From Winogradskyella helgolandensis (GTDB lineage: Bacteria; Bacteroidota; Bacteroidia; Flavobacteriales; Flavobacteriaceae), in NCBI RefSeq assembly GCF_013404085.1, contig NZ_JABFHO010000001.1, forward strand, positions 2,615,001 to 2,679,000: a stretch of 64,000 bases of DNA. The letters run 5' to 3'. Below the pieces are notes generated by a model that saw nothing but the letters and a program-made list of their open reading frames with translations, was not told where the DNA came from and ran no database searches. Of this stretch, positions 1-8,725 are shown piece after piece; positions within the stretch are counted from its first letter, which is position 1; every line of letters starts with the position of its first letter. Made by a program: the position numbers and the translations under genes.

Positions 1-405
1 AGCATCATAAACGGTGGTGCCCCATATTTCCCCTTCACTAATCCATCTAAAATCTAATAATATATTAGTTGCACCAGCTGGAATTGTGACATTTCTATAA
101 AGATGAGTTCTACTTGTTCTATTGATTCTGTATGTATGATTGTAAGGCACACCATTATCCCTAGAGACATACGCTGATCTATCACCTGTAAAGCCTGCTT
201 CAGCATCAGGCTCACATACCCATCTAGTATTATTTCCACTTGTGGTTGCAATCCAGCCATTATCAGCAAATGTAGTTCCTGATTCAAAACCACCTTCAGC
301 ATTTGGGTTAATGACCGTGGTCTGAGCAAAAGAAAAACTAGAAATTAATAGTAGAAATACTAGTGGAGCAACAAGAGTTAAAACCTTTGAGTAAAGATGT
401 TTCAT
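1..405 (-). CDS. Secreted protein, N-terminal part (3' end outside window)
   Basis: The reading frame is open from an ATG at 405 to the window edge (135 codons). It begins MKHLYSKVLTLVAP followed by a hydrophobic stretch ending SFAQ, a clear Sec signal peptide. The mature part starts with TTVINPNAEGGFESG and continues with aromatic/Gly-rich beta-sandwich-like sequence. Proteins with this kind of opening in Flavobacteriaceae are usually large T9SS-exported or cell-surface proteins with a C-terminal sorting domain, but that end lies outside the window, so this is inference. A very good promoter match lies about 110 bases upstream (512-542). A conflicting 91-codon frame inside it is a shadow. 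Confidence 0.8.
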   Translation of the reverse strand, partial: MKHLYSKVLTLVAPLVFLLLISSFSFAQTTVINPNAEGGFESGTTFADNGWIATTSGNNTRWVCEPDAEAGFTGDRSAYVSRDNGVPYNHTYRINRTSRTHLYRNVTIPAGATNILLDFRWISEGEIWGTTVYDA

Positions 406-511
406 AACAGCAATATTTAATGTTTAAAAAAACAAAACATTATTAGGGAGTAATGTTTAGCTCGTTAATTTTATATAGTGAACTAATAATTATATTACGT
501 TGAGGGATACG

Positions 512-542
512 CAAATATAGATTTTAAAACGAAATTTACAAA
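512..542 (-). promoter_or_regulatory. Promoter of Bacteroidota type (TTTG-N19-TATATTTG)
   Basis: On the minus strand, TTTG (542-539) is followed by exactly 19 bases and then TATATTTG (519-512). This matches the known Bacteroidota sigma-A consensus TTTG-N19-TAnnTTTG at every specified base. Transcription would start near 505 and give a leader of about 100 nt for the secreted-protein gene starting at 405. Confidence 0.75.
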
Positions 543-1083
543 TAAAATCATCGATAAAATGCAATTAACCACGATAAAGTGTATTTTTATGTAGTGTAAA
601 GTAAGAAAACGGATTGTACATAAGTCGCGTTTTTATTGGGTTTTATTAGTGATTTTACTAAAAAAAACCGGTCTCTTCTAACCATAGATTACGACAATTG
701 AGCTAATATAAAATAGATGGTTTTTCATGCTATTTAGTCTTAAGAAGACTTATATTTTGTTGTTATTAAGCTATTTGCCTTGAATAAATATCAAAATTTA
801 AAGCATTTTAGTTATCGTTTTTATAGTACTCGTCGTTCAAAATTTACTACAACGAACATAAGGCGTTTATAAATTAAACGCTTACTTTATAATTGCTATG
901 AACTAAATAGGGATATTCAAATATAAATGTAAAATTGTTTCCACTTCTATAAAATCGTCAATCCGCAAAAATCATCTTTAAATGAAATTATTGTGATATA
1001 GTAGGTAACCTTGGTTTGAATTATTAAAATGATAACTGAAGGCTGTATTTTTTATGAGATTTGTAAAATAGTATATAAACAAA
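543..1083. other. Long AT-rich intergenic region, no gene seen
   Basis: About 540 bases between the promoter at 512-542 and the terminator at 1084-1125 hold no convincing ORF or known RNA. The only structure I see is a small hairpin at 863-881 (GCGTTTA, loop TAAAT, TAAACGC) and a weak one in AGTCTTAAGAAGACT near 738-752. Neither is followed by a U-run. Confidence 0.5.
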
Positions 1084-1125
1084 AAAACTCTCATAAGAAC
1101 ATTTACATGCTCATATGAGAGTTTT
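1084..1125 (-). terminator. Hairpin terminator, bidirectional
   Basis: AAAACTCTCATA (1084-1095) pairs perfectly with TATGAGAGTTTT (1114-1125): a 12-bp stem with an 18-nt loop. On the minus strand it is followed by a T-run. It lies about 20 bases past the stop of the lipoprotein gene ending at 1147. Confidence 0.75.
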
Positions 1126-1146
1126 ATTTTGAATTAGAAAATGATT

Positions 1147-2331
1147 TTAACTTCTTCTCACATTATAAGAACTAATAATATTTTTTAATTGAAGTTTAAG
1201 ATCTTCACCAGTATCATAGACCATTTGTTCATCACTTGGAAAAAGAATTTGTCTTTGGTTTAACAAATTTCTGTCGTCTTTATTTAAAGCTCTTTTATCT
1301 CCTTTGTAAGTTCCAAATATATTTTCAAATATAAACCCACTATCTATAGTAAATGTATCAATGGTTTGGTTCTGTTTTAAATCGGTATAAACAACATTGG
1401 CAATAACTTGAGCCGATTTAGTTTGTACGACTTCCATAAATCTAGCTTTCACATTTATAATTTTATCAATTTTAATATCATTACCAAGACTATCTTTTCT
1501 TACGTTTCCGGCACGATCTAATTCATATTCCCAACCGTCAATAATGTCTTGTTCTCTTAGTATTTGACGTTCGTTTATACGTTCTGGAGATACATTTATT
1601 TGCTTTAATTGTAACTCCATTGCAAAATCATAGTTTATAGATTTATCAGTATTAGCGTGGTACGTCGTCCAGAATTGATTTAAGCCATAGGTATTAAAAT
1701 CTAATAATTCAGCTTCTAATTGTTGCGGAATAATTTGTTGTGTGTGGTTTTGAATAGACACGTGTATATAATCCATTCCTTTTTGATGTGCTTCTGCAAT
1801 TAAGCTTCGGTTTTCTTCAAAATTAGGATTTATACGTTCTATGTAGCTAAAGATATCATGTGCTTCTCTTGCATTATATTTATCATTTGAATCCAAAAGC
1901 GCTATGCCTTGATTAATTAAATAGTCTGACGTTTTATATCTGTAATCAACCAATTCAGAACTGTAATCTTTAAATTCAAAATTGATAGTTTTACCATCTA
2001 TTTGTAATGGCATTACACGTTTTATGGCGACTTGTCTAGCTTCTAAGTCCGAGTACATATCATAAATCGTTTTGTATTGCTCTGGATTGCCATCTTTTTT
2101 TAAATGTTTTATAGTTTGTAAATCCTCATCTAAAACTTTGTTGTAAGCATCTTTAAGCATCACAATATAATCTTGCTTACGATTTTTATCTTTATTATTT
2201 TCTAATTTTTCTAAAGCATCAGAAATAGCTTGGTCATAATTTCCTTGACTAATGGCGCTCTCAATTTGTTTTTTGGCACTACAAGATATAAGTACCGTAA
2301 CAAGGACTGATAATAGTAGAAGTCTTTTCAT
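1147..2331 (-). CDS. Lipoprotein of unknown function with TPR-like N-terminal half
   Basis: A 394-residue protein with a lipoprotein signal (MKRLLLLSVLVTVLISC; lipobox LISC, Cys17). Residues 20-180 are helical and rich in Asp/Lys/Asn (SAISQGNYDQAISDALEKL, then a KYNAREAHDIFSYIERINP-type repeat), resembling tetratricopeptide repeats. The C-terminal half is predicted beta-rich. I do not recognise a named family. It is probably anchored in the outer membrane or periplasm. It is monocistronic, diverges from the pseudouridine synthase gene, and is followed by a strong hairpin terminator. The minus strand upstream has TTACTTTGG near 2379-2387, a poor -7 match. Confidence 0.8.
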   Translation of the reverse strand: MKRLLLLSVLVTVLISCSAKKQIESAISQGNYDQAISDALEKLENNKDKNRKQDYIVMLKDAYNKVLDEDLQTIKHLKKDGNPEQYKTIYDMYSDLEARQVAIKRVMPLQIDGKTINFEFKDYSSELVDYRYKTSDYLINQGIALLDSNDKYNAREAHDIFSYIERINPNFEENRSLIAEAHQKGMDYIHVSIQNHTQQIIPQQLEAELLDFNTYGLNQFWTTYHANTDKSINYDFAMELQLKQINVSPERINERQILREQDIIDGWEYELDRAGNVRKDSLGNDIKIDKIINVKARFMEVVQTKSAQVIANVVYTDLKQNQTIDTFTIDSGFIFENIFGTYKGDKRALNKDDRNLLNQRQILFPSDEQMVYDTGEDLKLQLKNIISSYNVRRS

Positions 2332-2554
2332 AATCTTGTGTTTTTATTGGTTATAAATCTGTAATTCCAATTATGATGCCAAAGTAAAAAAACTTTTTAG
2401 ACTAAGATGATTTTTAGCTCTAAAGCTTTAGAGTAAAAAAATGTAATGAGAAGCTTTTTAATTTAAAGGAATCTCAACACAATTCTAAAATCTTTAGAAA
2501 TCATTCTAATTGAAATCAAAGATTTTCGTTTCTTTACAAATCAATAAAAAGCGC

Positions 2555-4240
2555 ATGTTTCATACAGAAAACGGATGTTTTCATACTATAAAATCTAACC
2601 TTTCGGTAACACTTCCGAAGCAATTTACCTTTCCGTTTTATTACACACCACATCCACTTTGCGTTTCAGCGGCAGAAGAGCTAAAGAATTACCTAAATAC
2701 ACAGACAGATTTTAAACACAACTTTGGTATAGATGATAATAAAGTAGGATTGCAAATTGGAAAAATGTTTGGTGTGATGATAGTAAAAACTTTAGGAGAT
2801 GAACTAGGTTACATCGCAGCTTTTTCAGGAAAATTAGCAGACAGCAATCACCTAAGAGGATTTGTACCACCTGTTTATGATATGTTGAACAAAGATGGAT
2901 TTTACAAACAAAATGAAGCACAATTAAATAATTTTACAGCTAAAATTGAAAGCTTAGAGCAGAATCCAGAATTAGAAAAAGCGAAATTGCATCTAGAGCA
3001 AACAAAACTAGAAACAGTTCAAAAACTTAAAGATTTTAAAAAGCATTCAAAAACTGAAAAATTAGAAAGAAAACAACGTAGAGTAGAAGCAGAGCAGCAA
3101 CTTTCAGAATCAGAAAAGGAACTGTTTTTTGAAACCTTGAAACAACAAAGTATTCAAAATAATCTTGATTTAAAATACTTGAAATTGAATTGCGAAGCTG
3201 AACTTAAAGAAGCAGAGCATCGCTTAGCGGATTTCATTAAACCTATTAACGACTTAAAGTTAGAACGAAAAACACGCTCGGCAAGTTTGCAAAAGCAAAT
3301 TCATGAACAGTATCAATTTTTAAATGCAAATGGTGAAACAAAAGATTTAATAGACATTTTTGAGACTACAGATTTAGGACAACCTCCAGCAGCTGCAGGC
3401 GAATGTGCTGCTCCTAAATTATTTCAATATGCTTATGAAAATGATTTAAAACCCATTGCCATGGCTGAATTTTGGTGGGGAATATCACCAAACACAGAAG
3501 TGCGTCGTCATGGACAATTTTACCCATCTTGTCGTGGAAGATGCGAGCCTATTTTAGGACATATGATGAAAGGTTTAAATGTGGAACCTAACCCAATTGA
3601 AACTGCAGGTGTATTTAATGGTAAATTAGAAATTATTTATGAAGATGATTTTCTTTTAGTTTTAAATAAGCCACATGAGTTTTTATCAGTACCAGGGAAA
3701 ACCATAAAAGATTCGGTTTTAACACGAATGAAAACCTATTTACCAGAATCCACAGGCCCTTTATTATTGCACCGTTTAGATATGTCTACTTCTGGTTTAT
3801 TAGTGGTAGCTAAAAACGAAAGAACTCATAAACATCTTCAAAAGCAATTTATTAATCGAACCGTTAAAAAACGTTATGTTGCGGTTTTAGATGGAGTTTT
3901 AGAAACAAAAGAAGGTACTATCGATTTACCGCTTCGAGTTGATTTAAATAACAGACCTAGACAATTAGTATGTTATGAGCATGGTAAAAAAGCAACCACA
4001 AATTATGAAGTTGTTGAGGTTAAGAATAATAAAACCAGAGTCCATTTTTACCCAATATCTGGTAGAACACATCAATTACGTGTACATGCAGCACATCGGA
4101 AAGGATTAAATACTCCTATTGTAGGAGATGATTTGTATGGAACGGTTTCAAATCGTTTACATCTCCACGCAGAAACATTGAGTTTTGAGCATCCAATAAA
4201 ACGGGAGTGGGTAAGTTTTAGTTGTGAGGCTCCATTTTAG
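2555..4240 (+). CDS. RluA-family pseudouridine synthase with long N-terminal extension
   Basis: Isomerises specific uridines to pseudouridine in structural RNA, most likely rRNA. The catalytic domain occupies about residues 360-560, with the RluA motif HRLDMSTSGLLVVAK (catalytic Asp in RLD) and the downstream GRTHQLRVHAAH motif. The first ~350 residues form an extension with a charged, coiled-coil-like stretch (EQTKLETVQKLKDFKKHSK onward), as in the roughly 550-residue RluA subgroup of Bacteroidota and Vibrio. The frame is open to a TTG at 2510, but the ATG at 2555 follows an A-rich stretch and gives the expected start (MFHTENGC...LPKQFTFPFYY), so I prefer it. The exact RNA target cannot be read from sequence. 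Confidence 0.9.
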   Translation: MFHTENGCFHTIKSNLSVTLPKQFTFPFYYTPHPLCVSAAEELKNYLNTQTDFKHNFGIDDNKVGLQIGKMFGVMIVKTLGDELGYIAAFSGKLADSNHLRGFVPPVYDMLNKDGFYKQNEAQLNNFTAKIESLEQNPELEKAKLHLEQTKLETVQKLKDFKKHSKTEKLERKQRRVEAEQQLSESEKELFFETLKQQSIQNNLDLKYLKLNCEAELKEAEHRLADFIKPINDLKLERKTRSASLQKQIHEQYQFLNANGETKDLIDIFETTDLGQPPAAAGECAAPKLFQYAYENDLKPIAMAEFWWGISPNTEVRRHGQFYPSCRGRCEPILGHMMKGLNVEPNPIETAGVFNGKLEIIYEDDFLLVLNKPHEFLSVPGKTIKDSVLTRMKTYLPESTGPLLLHRLDMSTSGLLVVAKNERTHKHLQKQFINRTVKKRYVAVLDGVLETKEGTIDLPLRVDLNNRPRQLVCYEHGKKATTNYEVVEVKNNKTRVHFYPISGRTHQLRVHAAHRKGLNTPIVGDDLYGTVSNRLHLHAETLSFEHPIKREWVSFSCEAPF

Positions 4241-4350
4241 TTGTGCTGAAATCTTTCCATTTTAAACTTATATCAATTGAAGACTAAAATATCAACTTAA
4301 TAAAGCGACTGTTTTTTTCTTTTTCAGAAATGTCTTTGCAAGAAAAGCTA

Positions 4351-4380
4351 TTGCAAACCACAAATTTTATCCTAACTTTG
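4351..4380 (+). promoter_or_regulatory. Promoter of pyrR (TTG-N19-TAACTTTG)
   Basis: TTG at 4351-4353, a 19-base spacer and TAACTTTG at 4373-4380 match the Bacteroidota consensus. The ATG of pyrR is 25 bases further on, leaving a leader of only about 20 nt and therefore no room for a PyrR-type attenuator upstream of pyrR itself. Confidence 0.75.
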
Positions 4381-4405
4381 TAAACCAACAACGTTTGGAA
4401 ACTAT

Positions 4406-4945
4406 ATGAGTCACAAAGTACTACTTAACTCTAAGGAAGTCAATATTATCCTTCATAGATTGGCTTGTCAACTCATTGAAAATCACGATGATTTTTCTGA
4501 AACCGTTTTAATCGGAATTCAACCAAGAGGAAAATTTTTAGCTGATCGTTTAGCTCAAATTTTAACGGACGATTATAAGATTAAGAATATTCAACTCGGA
4601 CATTTAGATATCACTTTTTTTAGAGATGATTTTAGAAGAGGGGATAAACCATTAGAAGCCAACACTACTATTATAAGTTTTATTGTTGAAGACAAAAACG
4701 TCGTTTTTATAGACGATGTTTTATATACAGGTCGAAGTATCAGATCTGCACTTACAGCAATTCAATCCTTTGGAAGACCAAAAGACATTGAATTATTAAC
4801 CTTAATTGATAGACGTTTTAGTAGACATTTACCTATTCAACCTAATTACAGAGGACGACAAGTAGATGCCATTGATAATCAAAAGGTAATAGTAAAGTGG
4901 CTAGAGAATGAAGGAGAAGATGCCGTTTATTTAGTAGATAAGTAA
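4406..4945 (+). CDS. pyrR: PyrR: pyrimidine operon regulator / uracil phosphoribosyltransferase
   Basis: A 179-residue protein of normal length for the type I phosphoribosyltransferase family. The PRPP-binding loop is clear (VVFIDDVLYTGRSIRSA, about residues 92-108), as is the PyrR signature near the N-terminus (LIGIQPRGKFLADRL) and the DRRFSRHLPIQPNYRGR segment. Known PyrR proteins convert uracil and PRPP to UMP and, in Firmicutes, bind pyr mRNA to cause attenuation. Here pyrB follows after 97 bases, but the spacer shows no terminator/antiterminator pair, so the regulatory role is uncertain. Cytoplasmic. Confidence 0.92.
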   Translation: MSHKVLLNSKEVNIILHRLACQLIENHDDFSETVLIGIQPRGKFLADRLAQILTDDYKIKNIQLGHLDITFFRDDFRRGDKPLEANTTIISFIVEDKNVVFIDDVLYTGRSIRSALTAIQSFGRPKDIELLTLIDRRFSRHLPIQPNYRGRQVDAIDNQKVIVKWLENEGEDAVYLVDK

Positions 4946-5003
4946 ATTAACAAAAGCTCGAATTTGAGCTAGAAGTTGAAAAATTGAATATATAACGAGA
5001 ATT

Positions 5004-5038
5004 GCTAAAAGCTAATAGCTAATAGCCAAAAGCGAATA
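5004..5038. repeat. Five degenerate heptamers before pyrB
   Basis: Five units in exact 7-base register: GCTAAAA, GCTAATA, GCTAATA, GCCAAAA, GCGAATA. They end four bases before the pyrB ATG (5043). Similar short degenerate tandem repeats precede genes at 6311-6383 and 32393-32426. Confidence 0.7.
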
Positions 5039-5042
5039 AAAG

Positions 5043-5972
5043 ATGAGCGAATTAAGTGTCAATCACTTATTAGGAATTAAATATCTGACCAAACAAGATA
5101 TCGACCTTATTTTTGAAACTGCAGATCAATTTAAAGAGGTTATAAACAGACCCATTAAAAAAGTGCCATCGCTTAGAGATATAACTATTGCAAATCTGTT
5201 TTTCGAAAATTCTACACGTACCAAATTATCTTTTGAATTAGCGGAAAAACGACTATCTGCAGATGTTATTAATTTTTCAGCATCACAGTCGTCTGTTAAG
5301 AAAGGTGAAACACTTATAGATACGGTAAATAATATTTTATCTATGAAAGTAGATATGGTGGTGATGCGTCATCCCAATCCTGGGGCAGGTGTATTTCTTT
5401 CAAAACATGTTAACGCAAGTATAATTAATGCTGGAGATGGAGCGCACGAACATCCCACTCAGGCCTTATTGGATTCGTATTCGATTAGAGAGAAATTAGG
5501 AACCGTAAAAGGAAAAAACGTGGTTATTGTTGGAGATATTCTGCATAGTCGCGTAGCATTGTCAAACATTTATGCCTTACAATTACAAGGTGCAAATGTG
5601 ATGGTTTGTGGTCCCAAAACATTATTGCCTAAATACATTAAAGACTTAGGCGTAAAAGTAGAAACCAATTTAAAAAAAGCTCTAGAATGGTGCGATGTTG
5701 CTAATATGCTTAGAGTACAGAATGAGCGCATGGATATCAGCTATTTTCCTTCGACAAGAGAATATACGCAACAATTTGGCGTTAATAAAGAACTATTAGA
5801 TAGCTTAAATAAAGAGATTGTAATTATGCATCCCGGACCTATAAATAGAGGTGTAGAAATTACAAGTGATGTTGCCGATTCTAAGCAAGCCATTATCTTA
5901 AATCAAGTAGAAAATGGGGTTGCCGTTAGGATGGCGGTCATTTATTTGTTAGCTTCTAAAATAAAACAATAG
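5043..5972 (+). CDS. pyrB: Aspartate carbamoyltransferase catalytic subunit
   Basis: Condenses carbamoyl phosphate with L-aspartate, the committed step of UMP synthesis. The 309-residue length is normal. The carbamoyl-phosphate site FENSTRTKLSFELAEKRL (about residues 56-73) and the aspartate-domain motifs GDGAHEHPTQALLD (about 129-142) and GDILHSRVALSN are intact. The conserved MHPGPINRG segment (about 262-270) is present. No pyrI regulatory chain is seen next to it. It sits directly after pyrR, in an apparent operon that continues into a STAS-like gene only 3 bases after its stop. Confidence 0.95.
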   Translation: MSELSVNHLLGIKYLTKQDIDLIFETADQFKEVINRPIKKVPSLRDITIANLFFENSTRTKLSFELAEKRLSADVINFSASQSSVKKGETLIDTVNNILSMKVDMVVMRHPNPGAGVFLSKHVNASIINAGDGAHEHPTQALLDSYSIREKLGTVKGKNVVIVGDILHSRVALSNIYALQLQGANVMVCGPKTLLPKYIKDLGVKVETNLKKALEWCDVANMLRVQNERMDISYFPSTREYTQQFGVNKELLDSLNKEIVIMHPGPINRGVEITSDVADSKQAIILNQVENGVAVRMAVIYLLASKIKQ

Positions 5973-5975
5973 ATT

Positions 5976-6308
5976 ATGATAATAGATAGAGATGGTAATA
6001 CTACCATAATTACTCAGGAAAAGGTTTCAATTGTTGATTTAGTTAAAAAAGTTGAAGCAGATTACGATACCTATAAAAACACACACCTTGTTATTAATCT
6101 TACGAGCTTAAATAAAATTTCGTTACAAGATGTTATTGAGTTTTTGCGTCTTAGTAATAATCATCGCAATGATAAGAAATCGTTTGTATTGGTTTCTGAA
6201 AAAGTAGATTTAAACGAAATGCCAGACGAAATAGTTGTAGTGCCAACCATGCAAGAAGCTTTCGATATTATTGAAATGGAAGATATTGAGCGCGATTTAG
6301 ACTTCTAA
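5976..6308 (+). CDS. Small STAS-like protein, function unknown
   Basis: A 110-residue soluble acidic protein starting 3 bases after pyrB. The pattern (MIIDRDGNTTIITQ, then LVINLTSLNKISLQDVIEFLRL, then FVLVSEKV and a C-terminal DEIVVVPTMQEAFDIIEMED) alternates beta strands and helices like the STAS fold of anti-anti-sigma factors. In particular, 'T(M/L)QEAFDII' resembles the last STAS helix. The usual phosphorylatable Ser/Thr of SpoIIAA proteins is not obvious (SLQD is the nearest candidate). It lies between pyrB and rnz in what looks like one transcript. The family call is inference. Confidence 0.75.
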   Translation: MIIDRDGNTTIITQEKVSIVDLVKKVEADYDTYKNTHLVINLTSLNKISLQDVIEFLRLSNNHRNDKKSFVLVSEKVDLNEMPDEIVVVPTMQEAFDIIEMEDIERDLDF

Positions 6309-6310
6309 AA

Positions 6311-6383
6311 GTTAAGGTGTTTGTTGTTAAGTTGTAAAGTCGAAGAGTATATACAACGAAACGAGAAACGACTAAACGACATA
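6311..6383. repeat. Degenerate short repeats before rnz
   Basis: The 84-base spacer before rnz holds two runs of imperfect short units: GTTAAGGT / GTTTGTT / GTTAAGTT / GTAAAG at 6311-6339, and CGAAA / CGAGAAA / CGACTAAA / CGACATA at 6357-6383. Unit lengths vary from 5 to 8 bases. The arrangement resembles the array before pyrB. Confidence 0.45.
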
Positions 6384-6392
6384 CAACTTTAA

Positions 6393-7301
6393 ATGAAATT
6401 AACTATTCTCGGCTGTCACAGTGCCACTCCCAGTATTAATGCTAATCCAACTGCTCAAGTTTTAGAGATTAAAAACAACATGTTTTTGATAGATTGCGGA
6501 GAAGGAACTCAAGTAGAATTAAGACGGAATAAGGTTAAATTTTCAAGAATTAAGCACATTTTTATTTCCCACCTTCATGGCGATCATTATTTTGGATTGG
6601 TGGGTTTGGTGAATACCTTTAGCCTTTTAACTCGTGAAACCGAACTTCATATTTATGCACCAAAAGGCTTAAAGGAAGTCATATTACTTCAAATGAAATT
6701 ATCTGCAAGCTGGACGAAATATCCACTTATTTTTCATGAATTAAGTTCGAATAAATCAGAATTAATTTATGAAGATGATAAAGTTGAAGTTTATACAATT
6801 CCCTTAAAACATCGGGTTTATACGAATGGGTTTCTTTTCAAAGAGAAGGAAAATGAGCGGAAAATTGATATAAATTTAGTCACTGAAGCTAATATAGATA
6901 AGGCCTATTTTAGAAAGTTAAAACAAGGGTTTGATGTAGAAAATGAAGATGGCGTTTTAATTAGCAATGCGAAAGTAACTAAAGACCCATTGCCACCAAA
7001 AAGTTATGCATTTTGTAGTGATACGGTTTACAATGAAGCTATTATTCCTATTATAAAAGACTGTACCGTTTTGTATCATGAATCAACATTTTTAGACAAA
7101 AACGAAGCACTTTGTATACCAACAAAACACAGTACAGCAAAACAAGCTGCTACGATTGCTAAGAAAGCCGATGTAGAAACCTTAATACTTGGACATTACT
7201 CAACACGTTATAATAGTTACGAGGAATTTAAGTCCGAAGCAAAAACGGTTTTTGACAATGTTCTATTATCAAAAGATGGTAAGACCTTTAATTTTGATTA
7301 G
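6393..7301 (+). CDS. rnz: Ribonuclease Z
   Basis: A zinc-dependent metallo-beta-lactamase-fold endonuclease that removes the 3' trailer from tRNA precursors. The 302-residue length fits the short bacterial form. The metal-binding motif HLHGDH appears in FISHLHGDHYFGL (about residues 58-70). Further ligands are plausible in FCSDTVYNEAI and LILGHYSTRY. The N-terminus MKLTILGCHSATPSINANPTAQ carries the typical glycine-rich beginning. The last 14 bases overlap the convergent gene at 7288. Confidence 0.93.
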   Translation: MKLTILGCHSATPSINANPTAQVLEIKNNMFLIDCGEGTQVELRRNKVKFSRIKHIFISHLHGDHYFGLVGLVNTFSLLTRETELHIYAPKGLKEVILLQMKLSASWTKYPLIFHELSSNKSELIYEDDKVEVYTIPLKHRVYTNGFLFKEKENERKIDINLVTEANIDKAYFRKLKQGFDVENEDGVLISNAKVTKDPLPPKSYAFCSDTVYNEAIIPIIKDCTVLYHESTFLDKNEALCIPTKHSTAKQAATIAKKADVETLILGHYSTRYNSYEEFKSEAKTVFDNVLLSKDGKTFNFD

Positions 7302-7719
7302 CATCTTTTTTGAATTCTTTTAAATTCATAATCCATTCTATAGCTTGCTCTAAATTGTCGCAACGTTTCAGACTTTTACTGAAAAATTGTTTTTCTAAAG
7401 AAGCGTTGAGGTAGCTAAAGTCAGAATAAGTCACAATAGCAGAAGCAATAAATGCATCGTAATCATTATTGAAATCTACCCAAAGTTGCGGGTCAAACGA
7501 ATACGAATTATAACGATTGGCTATGTAGCCTATTTTACGACCTTTCAAAATTAAATCACTAAATCTAGAAATTAATTCACTAGCAATATGGTGATCCACA
7601 TGAATACCCTCATTTAATTCTGATAATAAGAAATATTCTGTCTCGTATAATGTTCCAAAAGAAAATTCTACTTTTTTGTAAGATAATAGCTTAGAATATT
7701 TACTGTCTTCAAACTTCAT
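7288..7719 (-). CDS. Conserved-looking hypothetical protein
   Basis: A 143-residue soluble protein whose 3' end overlaps the end of rnz by 14 bases, tail to tail. No signal peptide or membrane segment. The C-terminal helix (SLKRCDNLEQAIEWIMNL) and the order of elements (RKIGYIANRYNSYSFDPQLW, AIVTYSDFSYLNASLEKQF) resemble SpoIIAA-like/STAS-type small proteins, but the similarity is weak and I do not name a family. Codon use and composition match the neighbours. Confidence 0.75.
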   Translation of the reverse strand: MKFEDSKYSKLLSYKKVEFSFGTLYETEYFLLSELNEGIHVDHHIASELISRFSDLILKGRKIGYIANRYNSYSFDPQLWVDFNNDYDAFIASAIVTYSDFSYLNASLEKQFFSKSLKRCDNLEQAIEWIMNLKEFKKDANQN

Positions 7720-7801
7720 TTATGTTATTTAATCCTTAAATTTATAGTGAAATTTGCTGTAGAAAAAATTATAGAAGCATAAAATCTAAAATTAATACGT
7801 A

Positions 7802-8449
7802 ATGAATGCAGACTTAGGTAATTATAGAAAATCTTACGAAAAAGGAGAATTGTTATTAAATAATGTCCCTGAAAACCCTATGGAGCTATTCCGAAACTGG
7901 TTTGTAGAAGTGGATACACATTTTAATGTTGATGAAACTAATGCCATGACAATTTCGACTATTGGCTTAGATGGTTACCCAAAGAGTAGAGTAGTGCTGC
8001 TTAAAAAATACACACACGAAGGTTTTATTTTTTATACCAATTATGAAAGTGAAAAAGGAAAAGCAATATTAGAAAATCCTAATGTTTGTTTATCGTTTTT
8101 TTGGCATTCGGCAGAACGACAAATTATAATAAAAGGTACAGCTGAAAAAATTTCAGAAAACCTAAGCGATGGTTATTTTGAATCGCGGCCAAGAGGAAGT
8201 CAGTTAGGAGCTGTTGTTTCTAATCAAAGTGAAGTGGTTGCCAACAGACAAGAATTAGAAACAAAACTGAAAGACTTAGAAATTAAATTTGAAGGTAAAG
8301 AAATAGAACGCCCTAAACATTGGGGAGGATTTATAATTAAACCTGTAGAATTAGAATTTTGGCAAGGAAGGCCCAACCGACTTCACGATAGAATCCGATA
8401 TCAACTTCAAGAGGACTACAATTGGAAAATTGAACGCTTGGCACCTTAG
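7802..8449 (+). CDS. pdxH: Pyridoxamine 5'-phosphate oxidase
   Basis: FMN-dependent enzyme that oxidises pyridoxine or pyridoxamine 5'-phosphate to pyridoxal 5'-phosphate in vitamin B6 synthesis and salvage. At 215 residues it has the normal length. The FMN-binding region (MTISTIGLDGYPKSRVVLLK, about residues 45-64) and the C-terminal signature (RPKHWGGFIIKPVELEFWQG, then RPNRLHDRIRY) are complete. The next small membrane-protein gene starts 6 bases after the stop, suggesting cotranscription. Confidence 0.95.
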   Translation: MNADLGNYRKSYEKGELLLNNVPENPMELFRNWFVEVDTHFNVDETNAMTISTIGLDGYPKSRVVLLKKYTHEGFIFYTNYESEKGKAILENPNVCLSFFWHSAERQIIIKGTAEKISENLSDGYFESRPRGSQLGAVVSNQSEVVANRQELETKLKDLEIKFEGKEIERPKHWGGFIIKPVELEFWQGRPNRLHDRIRYQLQEDYNWKIERLAP

Positions 8450-8455
8450 TTATTA

Positions 8456-8725
8456 ATGAAAATTAGATTAAGTCCAATAATAATTTTATTAGGTATCTCT
8501 ATTATAATTGAGGTTTTTGGCTCTATTTATTATTTGCTCATTAATAATAACGGAGGTATGGCTTTGGCTGGTACTTTCTTTTTCTTGGGTTTAATGGTTT
8601 CAATTTTCTTGGGATTTATAGAACAATCTATTATAAAGAATTTAAAAATTAGCACGAATAAATTATGGATAATTGAAAGTATATTTATTATGGCTTTCAG
8701 CCTTTATTTTGTTTTAACTCGTTAG
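8456..8725 (+). CDS. Small integral membrane protein
   Basis: An 89-residue protein that is mostly hydrophobic, with three likely membrane segments (about residues 6-27, 35-55 and 70-87) and a basic loop between the second and third (IKNLKISTNKLW). It starts 6 bases after pdxH and probably shares its transcript. No family recognised. Confidence 0.65.
   Translation: MKIRLSPIIILLGISIIIEVFGSIYYLLINNNGGMALAGTFFFLGLMVSIFLGFIEQSIIKNLKISTNKLWIIESIFIMAFSLYFVLTR

Noticed and set aside
54..329. 91-codon minus-strand ORF at the window start
   Set aside because: The overlapping minus-strand frame from 405 has a signal peptide and sensible composition; the 91-codon frame does not.
4946..5042. PyrR-responsive attenuator between pyrR and pyrB
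   Set aside because: No stable hairpin with U-run or alternative pairing; the spacer is filled by degenerate heptamers.
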